Source: Brugia malayi (lineage: Eukaryota; Nematoda; Chromadorea; Rhabditida; Onchocercidae). From it: a DNA stretch of 64,000 nt. The DNA lies in NCBI RefSeq assembly GCF_000002995.4, contig NW_025062479.1:20456721-20520720 (forward strand). Direction: 5' to 3'. Every line of letters begins with the position of its first letter. The first letter of the stretch is position 1. The notes under the pieces were generated by a model. That model was not told where the DNA came from and ran no database searches. It saw only the letters and a program-made list of their open reading frames with translations. Position numbers and translations under genes: made by a program. Positions 37,886 to 52,447 of this stretch are shown piece after piece.

Positions 37886-40609
37886 AGTTATCAAAATTAC
37901 TAATAGTTTTTCAGCACTTTTTTAATTTCAATATTTATATATAATTATTGAAATATTATCAATTAGTAGAAAAGAGAAGTAAACAATTCAACAGTTAGTC
38001 GTAAATTTAAATGAAAGTAAAAACAGAAAAATGACAAACAAAAAGAAGCGTTTAATTAATTTAATACTTATTTAAATATGATAAAATACATTTGTGTGTC
38101 TGTATGTATGTCTCTCTGCCTGTCTGACCATTCGTTGGTCTGTCTATACATATAAATCAGCTCATAGAAAATATTAGAAAATAAAAAAATAAATCGATTG
38201 GAATGAAAAAGACTGAAAAGAATAGCCAAAGACTGAGCGAGAGAGGGAGAGGGAGAGAGAAGTGATAGCATGATAAGATATCCGGATAATCATTAGCTAT
38301 TATAAGTCGGCAAGCTTTTCATTTCCGGTTACATAACAAACATAATCTCTCGGTTTTTTTTTTTTTCTTTTTTGATCTATTTTACACTCAGCTAAAATTC
38401 TCTCTCATATTTATGCTCTCATCACTTCTCTCATTTCTTTATCTTCCTCTCTCTCTCTCTCTTTTCTATTTTTCGTCTTTTATGATAAACAAATAATTGG
38501 CGAATTAATCTTTCTGTTAATCTTTACGAGAATTAAATTTAATCTCTATTGTTGAAATTTGAATTATAGATCAATTTTATCGGATATAGAAATCAACTGA
38601 TAATAAACAATGGTAGTAATGGGTGTTAAAGTTAAGTAAGACTAATTGTATATTTGATTGTTGATTTTTATAACAGATTATTACGATATATTTTAATTGC
38701 AATTAATTTAATCTCTGTATTTCTTATTGTTATAATTATTTTTCTTTTGCATGTTTAAACAATTGGAATGAAATAATCAAATATATTATATTCTTAAAAA
38801 ATATCACATCATATCATACCATATGTATTAGTCGTTCAAATAACTTCGAATGAATGCCATTAAATTAATTACAGCTGGATATGAAATTAGCAAGAGCTGT
38901 ACTTAAAAGTTTATCAAATGAATTGAAAGAACTATTAGTATTATCTACTTTAAAGTAAAGCGATATTGATTGAATTCTTTTTTTTTTTCACAAAATAGAT
39001 ATTAAATTTACAAATTATACAAAGTGGTAAATGTTATAATAATTTGAACTGTAGAAAAAGTAAAAAAAAAAAAAAATGAGAATGAAAAGAGAAAAAGCAG
39101 CTGAAATTTTTAAATTTTAAAATACAATAGAGAGGTGGATAATTATATTTGATATTCAATACTTAATAATCAGCAAAATTTGAGATATCATTTTTACATA
39201 TATTATTGTCATAATTGTCATTTTTAATCAATCGCTTGCAGCAGAAGTAATAATTGATGAGAGATTTTTATCAAAACTTTTAATCATAGATGATTATCGC
39301 TACAGGAACTATTTTAATGCGATATTTATTTTGATCAGAAGGTACGAAATGCTTGAAATATTTTCTGGCTTTAATCACTCATGACTTTATCAAATATTTT
39401 TGGTATAATCATGATTAATAATAGCGATAGTATAATCGTGATTAATAATATAACTAAAAATGTAGTTATATTTGGTATAACATCTACTTACTCTTATTTT
39501 CACTCTTCCGAAAGATAAGGAAAAAATGAGATTGAAGAAATGGCAAGGTTATGATTTTTGAAAATTTTAATTGAAACTATAAATACATTCAGTTTTAAGA
39601 TAATAAAACTGCATAACTTGCATTGCATTACATCACATCAATGATTATTTATTCATTTTCGCTTTATCCTTCTAAAATTATTTCATAAAAAAATCTCTGA
39701 TGTGCATACTATGCATAACTTACATGCATGTACTAAAATTCAAAGTATATTTATAATAGCAATTACAGGACAATTTTTCTCTAATTAATTATGCAATCAT
39801 TTGTTATAATAGATGATTATCAGTAATATATTCTGGATTCTGACATAGTACCTGTTAAGTTATGAATTATGAAGTTATCAGTGTGATAAGATGCAACGTT
39901 TTTGCAGATAGCATGCATGTTTTGCAAACTGATTGTTCTTGCAATTAATTTTCAAAATTATCCATTGTTTTTTCAAGTTTTATTCCAACTAAATAAGAGC
40001 TGAATAAGATTTTTTGGGCTAAGTAAATTTAGAATTGGTTTAGGAATTGAAAATTTGTTACACAAAATCAATTGATAATTTTCAAAATTCCAAGTTGGAC
40101 GAGAATTATCATTCGGTATGTGCTATTTCAACTATAAGTTGCCTCTAGTAATACTGATCGATAACCCAAAGTTATCAATGATTACTAGTGATCAGTAGCA
40201 TCAAAGTGTCAGTAATCATTGATCTCTGATATGTCATCAGTGATCTTTAGTGCTCAGTAATTAATAGTGACCGATAATGTAAAATTATTGATTACTGATT
40301 ATCGATAATAGAAAGTTTTAAATAACGTCTAATAATGAAAAAAATTGAAAAAATAGTTTGAAAAAAGCCGATTGAAAAAAATAGTTATGCTTCAATGAAT
40401 TCAGAATTTTTGTTTCCATTTATTATTGTCATGTCAGTGATTATTATATTAAAGTGTTTTGAAATTATATGAAACGTATGTAAAATCCTTAAAATGACGA
40501 AAAAAAAAATGAAATTTATTAGTTTTGTTTTTGTTAAATTTCACTTCTTTATAAAATTGACCCAAAGGTATCACAAAAAAATGTTTCACATAGTCGGTGC
40601 TTTTGTATT

Positions 40610-40840
40610 GTCGCAGTATCTTGAAATATTTATTGCATTAATGTTGCAGTAGTTTAAGATATTTATTGTCATACTATTTCGGTAGTTTTAGGTTTTTGGG
40701 CTTTTAATGTCACAGTACTTTAAAATAGTTATTGCTTAACATTTTGCAGTAGCTTGAGATGTTTATTGTTTTAGATGTTTATTGCTTTAAATGCTCATTG
40801 TCCTAATTTTTTAATACTTTTAGATGCTCAATCTCTCATA
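40610..40840. repeat. Degenerate minisatellite, seven 33-bp units
   Basis: Units start at 40610, 40643, 40676, 40709, 40742, 40775 and 40808, exactly 33 bp apart. Consensus is roughly GT-GCAGTA-TTTAAGATAT followed by TTATTG-----AAT. The first five units are clearest and the last two are diverged. Every frame has stops, so it is not coding. Confidence 0.7.
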
Positions 40841-43800
40841 AGTTTTCTTCTATTGATTATTATCATTTATCACTTCCATCCTGTCCTAACTTTCCACTTT
40901 CTTGTTTTGGATTTTTTTCCTCTGATAATTTGCATTTGGGATTCATCTTAATTGCTTATCTTTTGCGGGGAACAATTTATTAAAAAATTAAATCTCTTAA
41001 TAAATCGTTTTTTCTTTTCTCATTAATTCTTTCTGAATTAACTTATCAAATTTCCTTGAAACCACTTATTTGATGATAAAGTTTTAAGAGTAATTACTGT
41101 TTTAAGCACTATTTGTACCAAATTATATCTACTTCTTCAATAACTATCTTACATCACTTTTTCTTTACTTTTAATTTTTTATTTTTTACACAACTATTTC
41201 GCTATTAATTAAAGAGGAAAATTTTGATACCTAAAAATTTATTTTATTTTCGGAGAAAATAAAATAAAAAGTGAAGAATTCGGATGATTCATTCTATTTT
41301 TTGCATGAAGATTCCGTCGTTAATTATTGAAAGGATAAAAGTATGTAAATGAATCAATGACTTTGTGAAGTAATCCAAAAAAACAAAAAAAACAAAAAAC
41401 AAGAAAAGAAAGGAAAAAACAAAAAATAAATAAGTTTTTAAATTTAAAAAAAAAAAAAAAAAAAACTACAATTTCTATTTCAAAAATGTAGGCGCAGATT
41501 AATTGAAATATTATTGTTTGACATGAATAGAAATGAATTTATTTATTCTGAATCAGCGAAATTTAATTTACTTATTTCTAAAAATAAAAAATCAAATTTA
41601 ATTTTTGACTTGTTTTTGTTCTACATAACATAATCAATACTGACATGTATAAATAATTGCTTTTCCTTTTTTAATGATTAAATAATAGCTTCATTCTAAA
41701 GCACTTTCCATTCTTTTCAATTTTTCTTGACATTTGTAAGTTACTTCTTTTGATTTCTTTTTCTCTTCGTTTTTGAATAATTTTGCATTTCAGATAATTC
41801 AGTAAGTTTCCGTTAAAAAAAAAAGGTTTAAAAATTCCAATTTTAATGTGATAAAAACCAAAAAATGAAACAGAAATAAGAATATCTTTAAAAAATATAA
41901 ATGATTTGGATAAATAAAAATGACAGGTTGCTGAAAGAAACGATGACAATGATGATTATCTTTATTTACATTGGAGAAACTGATGATAACTATGATAATG
42001 CGAATAATACATGATATTACTTCAATTTTAGCACTTTCCACTTGCATATTTCAATATGTAGAAAAGATTTTTTCTCGAAAATACAGTAAACAAAATGATG
42101 TCAAAATAAATATAATTGTCATGCGTCAATTGCTATTCTATTCACATATCTCGATCATTAATACTTAGTAATATCGGGATTTTATATCAAACGTAGTAAA
42201 CTTTCATCACCACAGTATTCAGACTTATCGCTACAGATGTTACTATAATATACCAAACTTTTTAAGGTAACATACTGTATGGAGTACGGTAGCTCTAAAA
42301 GATTGTGATAAGACAAAGGATAAAGGAAAGAAGACAGAATGATTTATCAACGACTTTTCTTTCTTGCCATTAGTTGTTATTTCTTTTTCACTTTAGAGTT
42401 TTTCTAGTATCTAAATTACTTTTTTGAAATGCTTTCAAATGTTTAAGGAACTGTTTGGCTAAAAATTTTAAAAATTCTTTATCAAATGCGCTTATTTCGA
42501 ATAAAACTTTCTGGGTAAATGGAAAAAAGAAATTTTAAAAATTGTAAATTGGGCTAATTAAGGGAAATTACTAATAAATGGTTTAAATTAATAGATGTGC
42601 TTCTTAGTGAAAAGTATTAATTATTAAAAAGCTAAATACTAAAAATTTTTCCTGATTTTTAAATCTAATTTCATTGAGAAGAAAGTTTGAAAATTGATTT
42701 TCAATCGAAAAATTTTTCCAAAGCAATTTATGACAAACATTATAGTAAGAAAATATGATTTTTTTCAGAAATAAGCTCAAATTAATTGAATTTTTAATAA
42801 TTTCCTCTTCATTTTTATTAAATAATAGCAAATTAATTAATCATATCAAGAGCAAAATCAGATAAAAATCAAATCCAACAAGGCATAAATAAAATAAAAT
42901 TCAATTAAAATTTTGCAAAATGAAATTGGCTTATTGTGGTAAAAAAATTAATAATAATTCAAACATTTTTCTTTTTTATGTAATTTTCGAGTCAAAAAAT
43001 TATATTTTAAAAAAAGAAAATAGGAAGAAATATGAAATTTTCCTTAAGCACCTAGCACGATAAAAATTGCATTTATGTAATGAAAATAGAAAAAAAAAAA
43101 CTAAAAAAGGAAAAAGTATTAGCGCTATTTTCATCCTTCTTTACTTTTTTTTTTTTTCAATAAAATAGCAAAATGAAAGGTTCGACCAACGAATTTATAA
43201 AAATTGTGAGAGATATTACGGTATAATTTCTTTCGAAATTTCAAAAATTATCATGCTTTGATTGAAATAGTTTAGAAATGCCACATTTTTAAAATCATAG
43301 TATGTTTGTTAATAACTGCTTAACTGTTACATTGTTTAATCTAAGAAGTTATTGATATGCATTTTTTAGTACATATCTTTTAAAAAAAAAATGATAAATA
43401 TTTGTAGAATTATTTTTGTATATTTATTAGCACCTTTTCCTTTAAAAAAATTTTTTTAAATCATGTTTTCTCAAGATTTGAATGTTTTATTCGCATTTCT
43501 CGAAATATGATAAATATATTTCTTAGCAATTGTTACATCATTTATCAAATTATTTCCAGCTTATTTGCTATTTTCGATTTATTGCTGATTTAGAAATTAT
43601 TGAATATTTGTTAGCACTTAAGAAATTACTGTAAAATTATGATACTCATTAGCTTAGTAGTAATTCATTTGGATTAGTTCATGATCTATTGAAATTGATT
43701 TTATGCTGTTTTTTTTAAGAAAAAACTTTTCTGAAACCACTGCTAGTTTATGCTAACATAAGTATCATTTTATGAAAATATTAGCATTATACAAATGATT

Positions 43801-46800
43801 TTAATCGATTTCATTATTATTTTTCAAATTTATATTAATTTTTTATATTACTTTGAAATATAGAGAACATTTTAATTTAGTTCACTGATACCTACAATTT
43901 GCAGTCGATCATTTCTCCGGATTTTTCCCAGACACTGAAACGTTGATGTGTCATTAAGTTTTGACCGGTTTGCTCATTTCATTCATTCATGACATTCCTC
44001 ATTTATTTATTCTTTTTTTTCGTTTCAACTTCGTCACTTATGAAAAATTACTGTGTGAGACAACTTCATAATGATGAATCATGAAACTTTTAGGAGTGTT
44101 CATATTTCTCTTCTTTTTCTATTTTGAGGATTTTTTTTTAAATGAAAAAATATTATATTCAATTTGTGACAGTACGCTTTCTTGAAATGAATTATTCGTA
44201 AAGTTAAATAAGCTTTTCTAATCATTACATTCATTTAACTTTAACCTACCGGATGATTCATACAAAAAAAAAAAAAACAAAAAAATAATAAAAAATAAAG
44301 AAAATGAAAACATGTTTTAATTTTTTAATTTATCAAAGCTGAACGAAAATTTAAACTATTTTTTAAATTGTATGCAATGGTATTTTGTTAATTTTCCTTC
44401 AAAAATAAATTATCAGCTCATGGTTGTAATATTGTGTAAAATAGAAAAATGGTAAATTATAAAATTTACAGCAAAATTGCTTGAAATGTTTAAAACTTAT
44501 CCAAAATTCATTGGAATGTTCAAAATTTATTCAGAAAAGAGAAAAGAAATATGTGTCAATGATAAGGAGATGTTATAATATAGTGATAACAACTTAACTG
44601 ATAGCAAATGAAAAGATTTTATTACAACCATATGCAATTCATTAATGATCTAATATTTATCTCATTTAAATATGACGAAAGAAGTTTTTTGATACAATAA
44701 AAATTTGATAGACCAAGCTCAAATCGATGATAATGTTAGCAATATTGGCTTAGTAATTTACTCTGTGAATAATAAGTTATTCTAATTCATCTTTAGATAT
44801 GAAGAAGAGCAGATAGCTAAAATATACTATAAATATACTTAGCTAAATGATAATAAATTACTCAACTTGATTATAACCTAATTATATAGCTTAGTTCAGT
44901 TTTTACAAGTTTAATTGACATTGTCCTCATTAGAAGTAAACAAAAGAAGGAAAGAAAAACCATTCGACATTAATCCGAATACTGCAATTGATATCGGTAT
45001 GAACTAACTAATCATTAAACTTCATTTCAGTCAAAAATTTTAGATATTTAAACAATCTAAAACCATAAAATATAATAGGATGATTAATTAATCGTTTTAA
45101 GAAAATAAAACGGTTGATTAATTGTCGACTTAAAATTGTCCATTTTAACGAGTTAACTATGACATTTCACACAATATCAAATTACTGAAAGATGGATTAT
45201 TATAATATTAATAATAATGATTATCCACTGAGATAATAACAATTGACAAATTTTCCCATATGATAATTTTGCTAATTTCATCATTTATGGACTGAAATTT
45301 TTGATTGAAATAAAGTTTAATGAATAGTTTCATAATTTCCAACCAACAAAATGTCAGCCATTTCTTCCAGTTCCTTCCTAACGCATATGGAAATTTTTTT
45401 CGTATCTTTTTTATTCATCACTTTATCATTTCCTTAAATTATATTTGCAAAATGATATGACTGATCTTAATCCAATCACACAAAATTAGGGAAAACAATG
45501 GAAATTATTACAAATATTATTTTGACATTAAATGAGATTATAAATAATTTTATAGTTGCCAGTTGATATTAAACTTAGCTATTGATTGATCTTGAAAATT
45601 ACCTATTTTTTCCCCTTAATTAATTAATCGTAAGAGCCAGATATTAATCGATTGACTGCGATAATATCTTATTACTCTGTAGTCAATTGATCTCTGAAAA
45701 AAAAAAAAAAAACTCTGAAATCTTGAAAATCACCTAATTGACCGTTTGATCGCCAAAACCAGTTATGGCCCATTGATTGATTTTTTTTTTTCCACTCTTT
45801 AGTTTTTCTAATTAATTATTTCATGTTGTACTTTTTAACTTTAGTATGTAATAATGCTTTTTTGATTGTATGTTGAAATATTAATAATAATAATAGAGAA
45901 ATTAATTACACTATTTATTTACTTATAGGTAAATTGCAATTGCTTCTTTCTGCAAATAAAACTTAAATATTTGAAATAATTTTGGAATTCACGAAAAATT
46001 ATGAAATATTCTTGTTTATTTTCTCAATTCAAATTTAAAAAAAAAAAAAAAGAGACAAAGATGGGAAAATTTCCTTAATTGCTAAATTAGCTCATTTCTT
46101 TACCAGTTTAACATGCCACTGACTGATTGATTTATTTATTTTTTCCTTTAATTCTTTTAGCTAAATTACATTTTACTTCTCGCTTTAGTGTATAATAATA
46201 AGATACAATAGTATATAATAATTAGTTAAATTAATAGCTTATTCAAAATGATTTTACAAAATTAAATTTCATATAAAGGAAATGAAATGATAAGAAGAGA
46301 TGAATGAAATCATAAGAAAGCAAGAAGAGAGTTAGAGAAAGAGAGATGGAAATGGGATGAAAGTAACAAGAAGAATATTTTTGAAAAGTTTTGAAATTAA
46401 TCTGTTTATTTGTCACTCAATGGAATTGATGACAATCATTTTTTACCTCGTCGTTGTTCTCATTTTCAGTTCAAATTTGAAACATTCATTTGGCTTTTAA
46501 ATTTTATTTTATCGTAAAATCAGCAAAATAGAAAACTACTTTTTATAATGGTTGAAAGGTATATGAAAGAAAGGAGAAAAAAAGAAAAGAACAATCATTG
46601 TTTGAAATTATTGACCTTTCAGTGATCAATATCATTGATATTTTTCATTGACCTTTTTCGTACTGTTTTTGTTGTGGCGAGTTTTCATCAAAAATTTACT
46701 TTATTTTAAATTAATTATAATTTGTAATTTTTTCCAAAATTTCAAAATAAATGAGATTTTTCTTTTGAACAGATTTTGTTATTTTCTTTCATTTCTTTCA

Positions 46801-48920
46801 CTATTATTCTTTAGTTTAATTCTCAATTTTAATTAACTTTTGCAGTTTAATTCTTTTTATTATCAAGAAGGAAATTTTCAATTTTTAATTTTTAAATCTT
46901 TTAATTTTTTCCTCCGCCCAAAATCACCACAAAAAATAGCTAATCAATAAATTTTACTTTATTTGGGTATGTTTAGCGATTTATTTTTAAAATAAAAAAG
47001 AAAAAAGGGAAGAAGAATTAAATTGCATTTTTAGTGTAATCTAGAAAAAACACTAACTTTAAAAAACCACTTTTTTAGTATTTGTCCTTCTCGAAAATTG
47101 ATTCGTCTTCCTTCGTCACTTTTTTCTTATTTTATTTTATTCTGATTTTTTAATTCCTTCAACTTTTGCAATCGTTTCATTCTAATAAAACATGCTATTC
47201 CTAGAGATAATAGAAATAAGCGATAAATGAAAATTAAATCTTATGTTTTGATTTTTTTTTTTTTTTTGAAGTTTTCAATTTTTTATTATTTTCATTCTGA
47301 AGTTTCATCATCAAATTTCAATTTCATATTAACTAGAAAATAAAAGTTGATTGCACAAGTATTATTAATTGACAAAAATTTGGAAATAAAAAAAATTGGG
47401 TTACAGAAAAGTATTCGTCAGTAATTTTATTGTGTGGAATATGTCAATACGTATGTATATATTTACTAATTGCTTCTATGAATTAATCAAATTTCGCATC
47501 ATTTTTTGAAATTTATTTCGCATAAAATCGTTTTTAAGAAGCGAAGAAAATTTGTTTAATGATTAAATAATAATAATAATTTATTTTCTCTTATTTTTAA
47601 CAGCGTTTTATTTGCATAAAATATGATGCTGCTGCTTCTTTTTTTGAAAACTTTTAAATGATTATGATTTGAAATATGAATTAATGATTTTTTATTGATT
47701 AACAGTTTTTCAGTTTGTAAGATTTTTGGACATTTGTTGAGATCTTGATAAAATTAACAGCAAATCCATTGCAATTATTATGAAATAAAAAAAGAAGTGC
47801 AAAGAACAAATGATTTTTTTTTTTTGAAATGAATTGTACGATTGATGTCATAATGAAATTTATAGGAAATGAATTACAAGTAATGGAAATTGAGGAATTG
47901 GTTCAAAGTAATAAAAGAGAGAGAGAAAATTATTGGAATAAGGGTGAAGGGGCAATTAAGAAAAATGCTTACTTTGCTATAATATTTTAATTCAGTATTC
48001 TTTACTGATTTGTGCTAATATTTATTAATTTTTAATCGTTTTTACTTCCAAATCTTGTACTCTAAATTTTTTAATGAAATGTATAATATTTTTGATAACT
48101 CTTATCACTAGATTTGATAAATATTAAAATGTGATAGTCGAATATTACTCTTATACATATAATGAACTGAACTGATTATTACAATCAAATGATTTCATTA
48201 CTTAATTAAAATTGAAATATAAAGAATATTTCAAAAATATTTTCAAAACTTTTTATTATCAATTATGCTTTCTTCTTCCAAAAAAATATAATAATATAAA
48301 TAAATGTAAATAATAATTGTGCTTTATTTAAATTCATTTGAATAACGAAAAGTATTTAACGAATTGTGATAATTCAACGAATTTTTATTTTTTATAAGTG
48401 CTACTTTTTTCCAAACAATTTTTTTTTCAAATATTTGAAAAAGTTCTCCTTTTTTTTTTAAATTTTTTTTTTTCTGATAATCTAATTGGCGTTTTTCATC
48501 TGTTGTTCTTTTCTAACACAATTTATGAGCAAGTAAATTCACTGCGAAAATTTTATCATTCAATTTGATGACGCTGCTTTTTTTATTGCACAAATAAAAA
48601 AGTAATACAATTTTTAGTTTTTTGTTTTGTTTTTGTTCCAAACTAAAAAATTACTAGATTCACATTTTTTTTTTTATTCGCTAATAAGGAAAAGTGTATG
48701 ATACCTTCGAAACAGAGATTTTTTTCTTTATATTTAATATTTAAATTATAAATATTAAAAGTAACCATAAATCTGTATTTAAGATAAATAATAATGAAAT
48801 ATAATAAAAAAAATATTATTGAGCAAATAGCCTATTCAATCTTGCCATTAATATTAATTACTCAGTAAATTAGTGCACTGTACAGATGATAAAATAAAAT
48901 TGCAAATCACAAAAAAAAAA

Positions 48921-48923
<3 letters not shown>

Positions 48924-48954
<31 letters not shown>
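48924..48954. repeat. (AT)n microsatellite
   Basis: An uninterrupted AT dinucleotide run of about 15 units. Confidence 0.95.
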
Positions 48955-48956
<2 letters not shown>

Positions 48957-51433
48957 AATTTGATTGTTATTAATCTTTTTATCAATTAATGTAATTGAAG
49001 AAATAATTCCTTTTTTTGTGGCTTGAAATTTTAACATTTGAAAGAAAAAATTAAAATTTATTAAGTTGCTAAATGATAACATTGTTTTGAAGCAAATCTT
49101 CTTTTTTCTATTTAGTTAAACAAATTTCACATTTTTACTTCTATTCTCTGTAATTTATTTTCCTGTCAGAGCTAATAAATTTTAGATGACAGTTCGCCGA
49201 TCTAAGATATCGAAAAGTTATAGAAGTATTAGAAACGGGCGCTTTCTTTCTGTTTCATTATATTTTTATTTTTTCTTAAATCTTATAGTGATTTCAAAAA
49301 AAATTAAAATCTCATCATAGCGATTTCGATAATTCTATTGAAAAAAAAAAAAAAAAAATTATTGGAAAGAAAAGTTACGAAATGACTTATTTGGTGCTAA
49401 ATTAAAATGAAACTTTGAAAATTTATGTTTTGCAAACAATTTAGATGGTTCAAATTTTTTTTCTTTCTCATTCATTCTCATTGTCATTTATCATTTAATA
49501 TTTAATATTTAGTATTTAATATTTAGAATGAGCAACAAATGTAAATATTATCAAATATAAATAAATAACTAGGATGAAAAAAATTAAATTTTGAACTTTT
49601 TAAAAAATTTTTGTTTTTTTTAATTTTTGTTTTAAAGTGAAATAATTTTGTTTTAAAGTGAAAACAGAAGTGAAAATATAGGATATAAATGTCTTTAATA
49701 ACATATATCATTTAAATCATTCCCAATTGAGTTAAATGATAAATTAATTTGAGCTTTTTTTTATATTATAATTGAAATTGCTTTAGTGATTAGTTGGAAT
49801 GCTAAAATAGTGCACTAAATTAATTTCAACAATTAGTTCAGTTCGCAGTACTTAAATAAATTGCGTTTGTTTGACAATTACTTTATTTAAATGTTTTTTT
49901 AAAATTTTGTTTGCAAAAAAGCTATGGTTGTCACGAATAAAAAATAATTGAGAAAGGCATCAAAACATTAATATTTAAGTTGGTAAACTTCTTTCCATAA
50001 AAACAAATTAAAATTGATAAAATTATTAATTAATTAAAATCTGATAGCAATCAAGTTTTCATCAAATTTTGAAGTAAAATTCTTGTCAAGTAATTTTATA
50101 TAATATATCGATAGCTTTGATAGTATTTTGAAGTCTAAAGACTGAGTAAAACACTTCTAAGTAAAGTTTTAAGTAAATTAAGTAGAAATGAGCTAGCGAT
50201 ATAGGTGTGAAATATAATTTTCTTTTGTTTAACAACATAATTTTGATAACTTTTTCTAAAATTTGCAAATATTTGAGCAATTTTTTTTCTTTTTGTTTCG
50301 TCCTAATTCATCGTTTTGTCGAAATACTTAAATTATTAACTTAAAATTTGCTTATATTTATTTAGACACTTTATTTAGCTGTACCCTTATTACACGAGTA
50401 TGATCTTATCATTGAAAAGTATTTTTGAACCGAATTATTACAATTAACTCTTTTCTTCTTGCATTGATAGTTTTTGCAATATAAAAAATGTATTTTCTGA
50501 TGCATCTTAGTTTAAACTTGAATTATTCTCTTTCTACTTAAAAACCATTTATTTTTTATATTTAAATTTAAAAAGAGGAGAAATTTTTGAGGCAATTCCC
50601 AAATGTTCGTCAAATTTATTCGACATATAACAATAATTTTATGCAATGTAATAAAGTAATTTTGGACTAATTTTTTTCTTTTTTGCAATAAAAGTTTGGT
50701 CCTTTTTTCAGTGACTTTTTTCAATCCTAAAATTTCTTAATAATACTGAGCGAATCAAAATTATTTTTTCCAATTAACAATAAAAATTTTTTTTCCAGTT
50801 GACAAACAAAAAATTTTTTTTGACAAAACGTAAAATATTTTATTATGTAATTTCTTTCATTTTAAAAAATTATAAAAAGAAAAATTCTACTCATTTAAAT
50901 ATTAATTTAAATATAAACAAAAGAGTTTTTAAGAAGTTTGACAGAAAAAATTTTTGATTTTTTTAATTTTTTTAATGAATAAAAATTCCCTTTTTCTTTT
51001 CTTCCCTTTTTCTTTTTTGTTTGATACTTTCCTTCTTTTTCTCCTTGCTGTTCGTTAAATTTAACAATTTATTCATTGCTAAAAATTTTTAATCTCGGAC
51101 TTTTCTTTCCTTGCACTTTTTTTTGCTGTCCATTTTTCAAAATTTATTTTTTTTTATGAAAATATAAAAACATGTTCATTTTTAAAAAAGAAAATTCAAT
51201 TTCACTTTTTATTAAAATTTTTCTCCTAATTATATTTTCACTTTTTCTTCCTCCCTTCTCCCATTAATTATTTAAAAATTTGTTATCATTTTGTGATAAT
51301 TGAATTTTAAAGCATTGAAAAAAGTTAAAAAAACAAAACCATTTCGTTAGGAAACATTTTGTTTATTAGATTTTTTTGAAGGATTAATATAACAAATAAA
51401 TCATTGCAAAATTTTGTTGTATGATCGAAATAC

Positions 51434-51548
51434 GTCTGTAACTTTCGGTAGGCTTTAATTTATCTCCATAAATAGGAAGTTTTATCCTTTGATCTTTACC
51501 GCGTAAGTTGTAAATTCTCCCTTTTCCGTTGCATCCAGTAAAGAATTT
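51434..51548 (-). CDS. Candidate orphan exon of unknown protein
   Basis: A GC-richer minus-strand segment bounded by AG (GGAAAGTAG) and donor GTATTT. It is open for 38 codons, reading KFFTGCNGKGRIYNLRGKDQ, then RIKLPIYGDKLKPTESYR. An overlapping frame starting at an ATG upstream (about 51609) is also open for 46 codons, ending YAVKIKG, so either a real exon or a frameshifted relic is possible. No flanking exon was found and no family is recognised. Confidence 0.2.
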
Positions 51549-52447
51549 CTACTTTCCAAACAATGCAAATTCAAATATTTAAATCTCATTTCTGCTAGAC
51601 GTTTTAATTGAATTCGAAACATAGCAACTCGAAATGATCATTCACTCGTCAAATGGCAGAAATTGAAATGTTTTATGCCTGTTCATTAATTTTCAATTCT
51701 TCTGCAACATTGCAAATCATAATATTTAAGTTTAGTTCATAAAATAATACAGCATATGTATAAGTTTTTAAGTTAAAAAAAATAGTTTGAATTAATGTTT
51801 TAATTCATTGATGCAGTGAAAAATATTTCAACAAAAAAATTAACTTAAAAATAAAATAAAATTCCAATGTTTAAGTTTATCTCAGTTTCGTTTTGGTTCT
51901 TTCTCTTCTCACTTAACAAATAATAAGCATTATATAAGTTTAAATTATTTCATAAATTACGCATTAAATGTTACATAGCTGTGAACTTCCTGTGATGAAT
52001 CATAATAAGCGGAAGGAAATTAATTATACCTAAGCTACTTACTAGCTAATACAATTTTTCAATTCGTTTTCATGTATTCTTATCAAAAAAAAAAATCTCA
52101 ATAATTATGTTTTTATCAGCAATTTATCATTTTATGAACGTTTTTCAATTATTAATATTATTATTTAAATGTGATCATTTTAAATTTTCAATTTTGTAAT
52201 TGCAGGAAAAAATTTTTGATAAATAAAAAGCGAAAAATTTTATTATATGCATCATAGCTGCTAGTCATCATTAATGATAACGACACTGTAATATTTCTTT
52301 TTTTTTTTTTTTTTTTAATTCATTGATTCTACTGTTAATTTCTAATATTTGAACAATTTCATATTTTGCTGAATATTTGACGCATCTATTATTATTTACG
52401 TTTGTTTATTTATTTCACTAATAAAAAATAAAAATAGCTGCACAATA

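Larger units (their letters stand above)
31543..52447. other. 21-kb gene-poor AT-rich stretch
   Basis: No multi-exon gene of recognisable family was found on either strand. Contents: microsatellites (33755-33955, 37560-37885, 48924-48954), GA- and CT-rich tracts near 38215-38260 and 38445-38463, long A or T runs, a degenerate ATCAGTAATCA-like cluster at 40140-40310, the 33-bp minisatellite at 40610-40840, and slightly GC-richer islands near 33480-33700, 38870-38960, 39220-39390, 43895-44020, 49180-49250 and 51420-51660. Candidate exons in some islands are given separately. Confidence 0.6.

Noticed and set aside
43895..44020. GC-richer island with short frames on both strands
   Set aside because: Both strands give 16-20 codon frames of equal plausibility; nothing distinguishes a real exon from chance.
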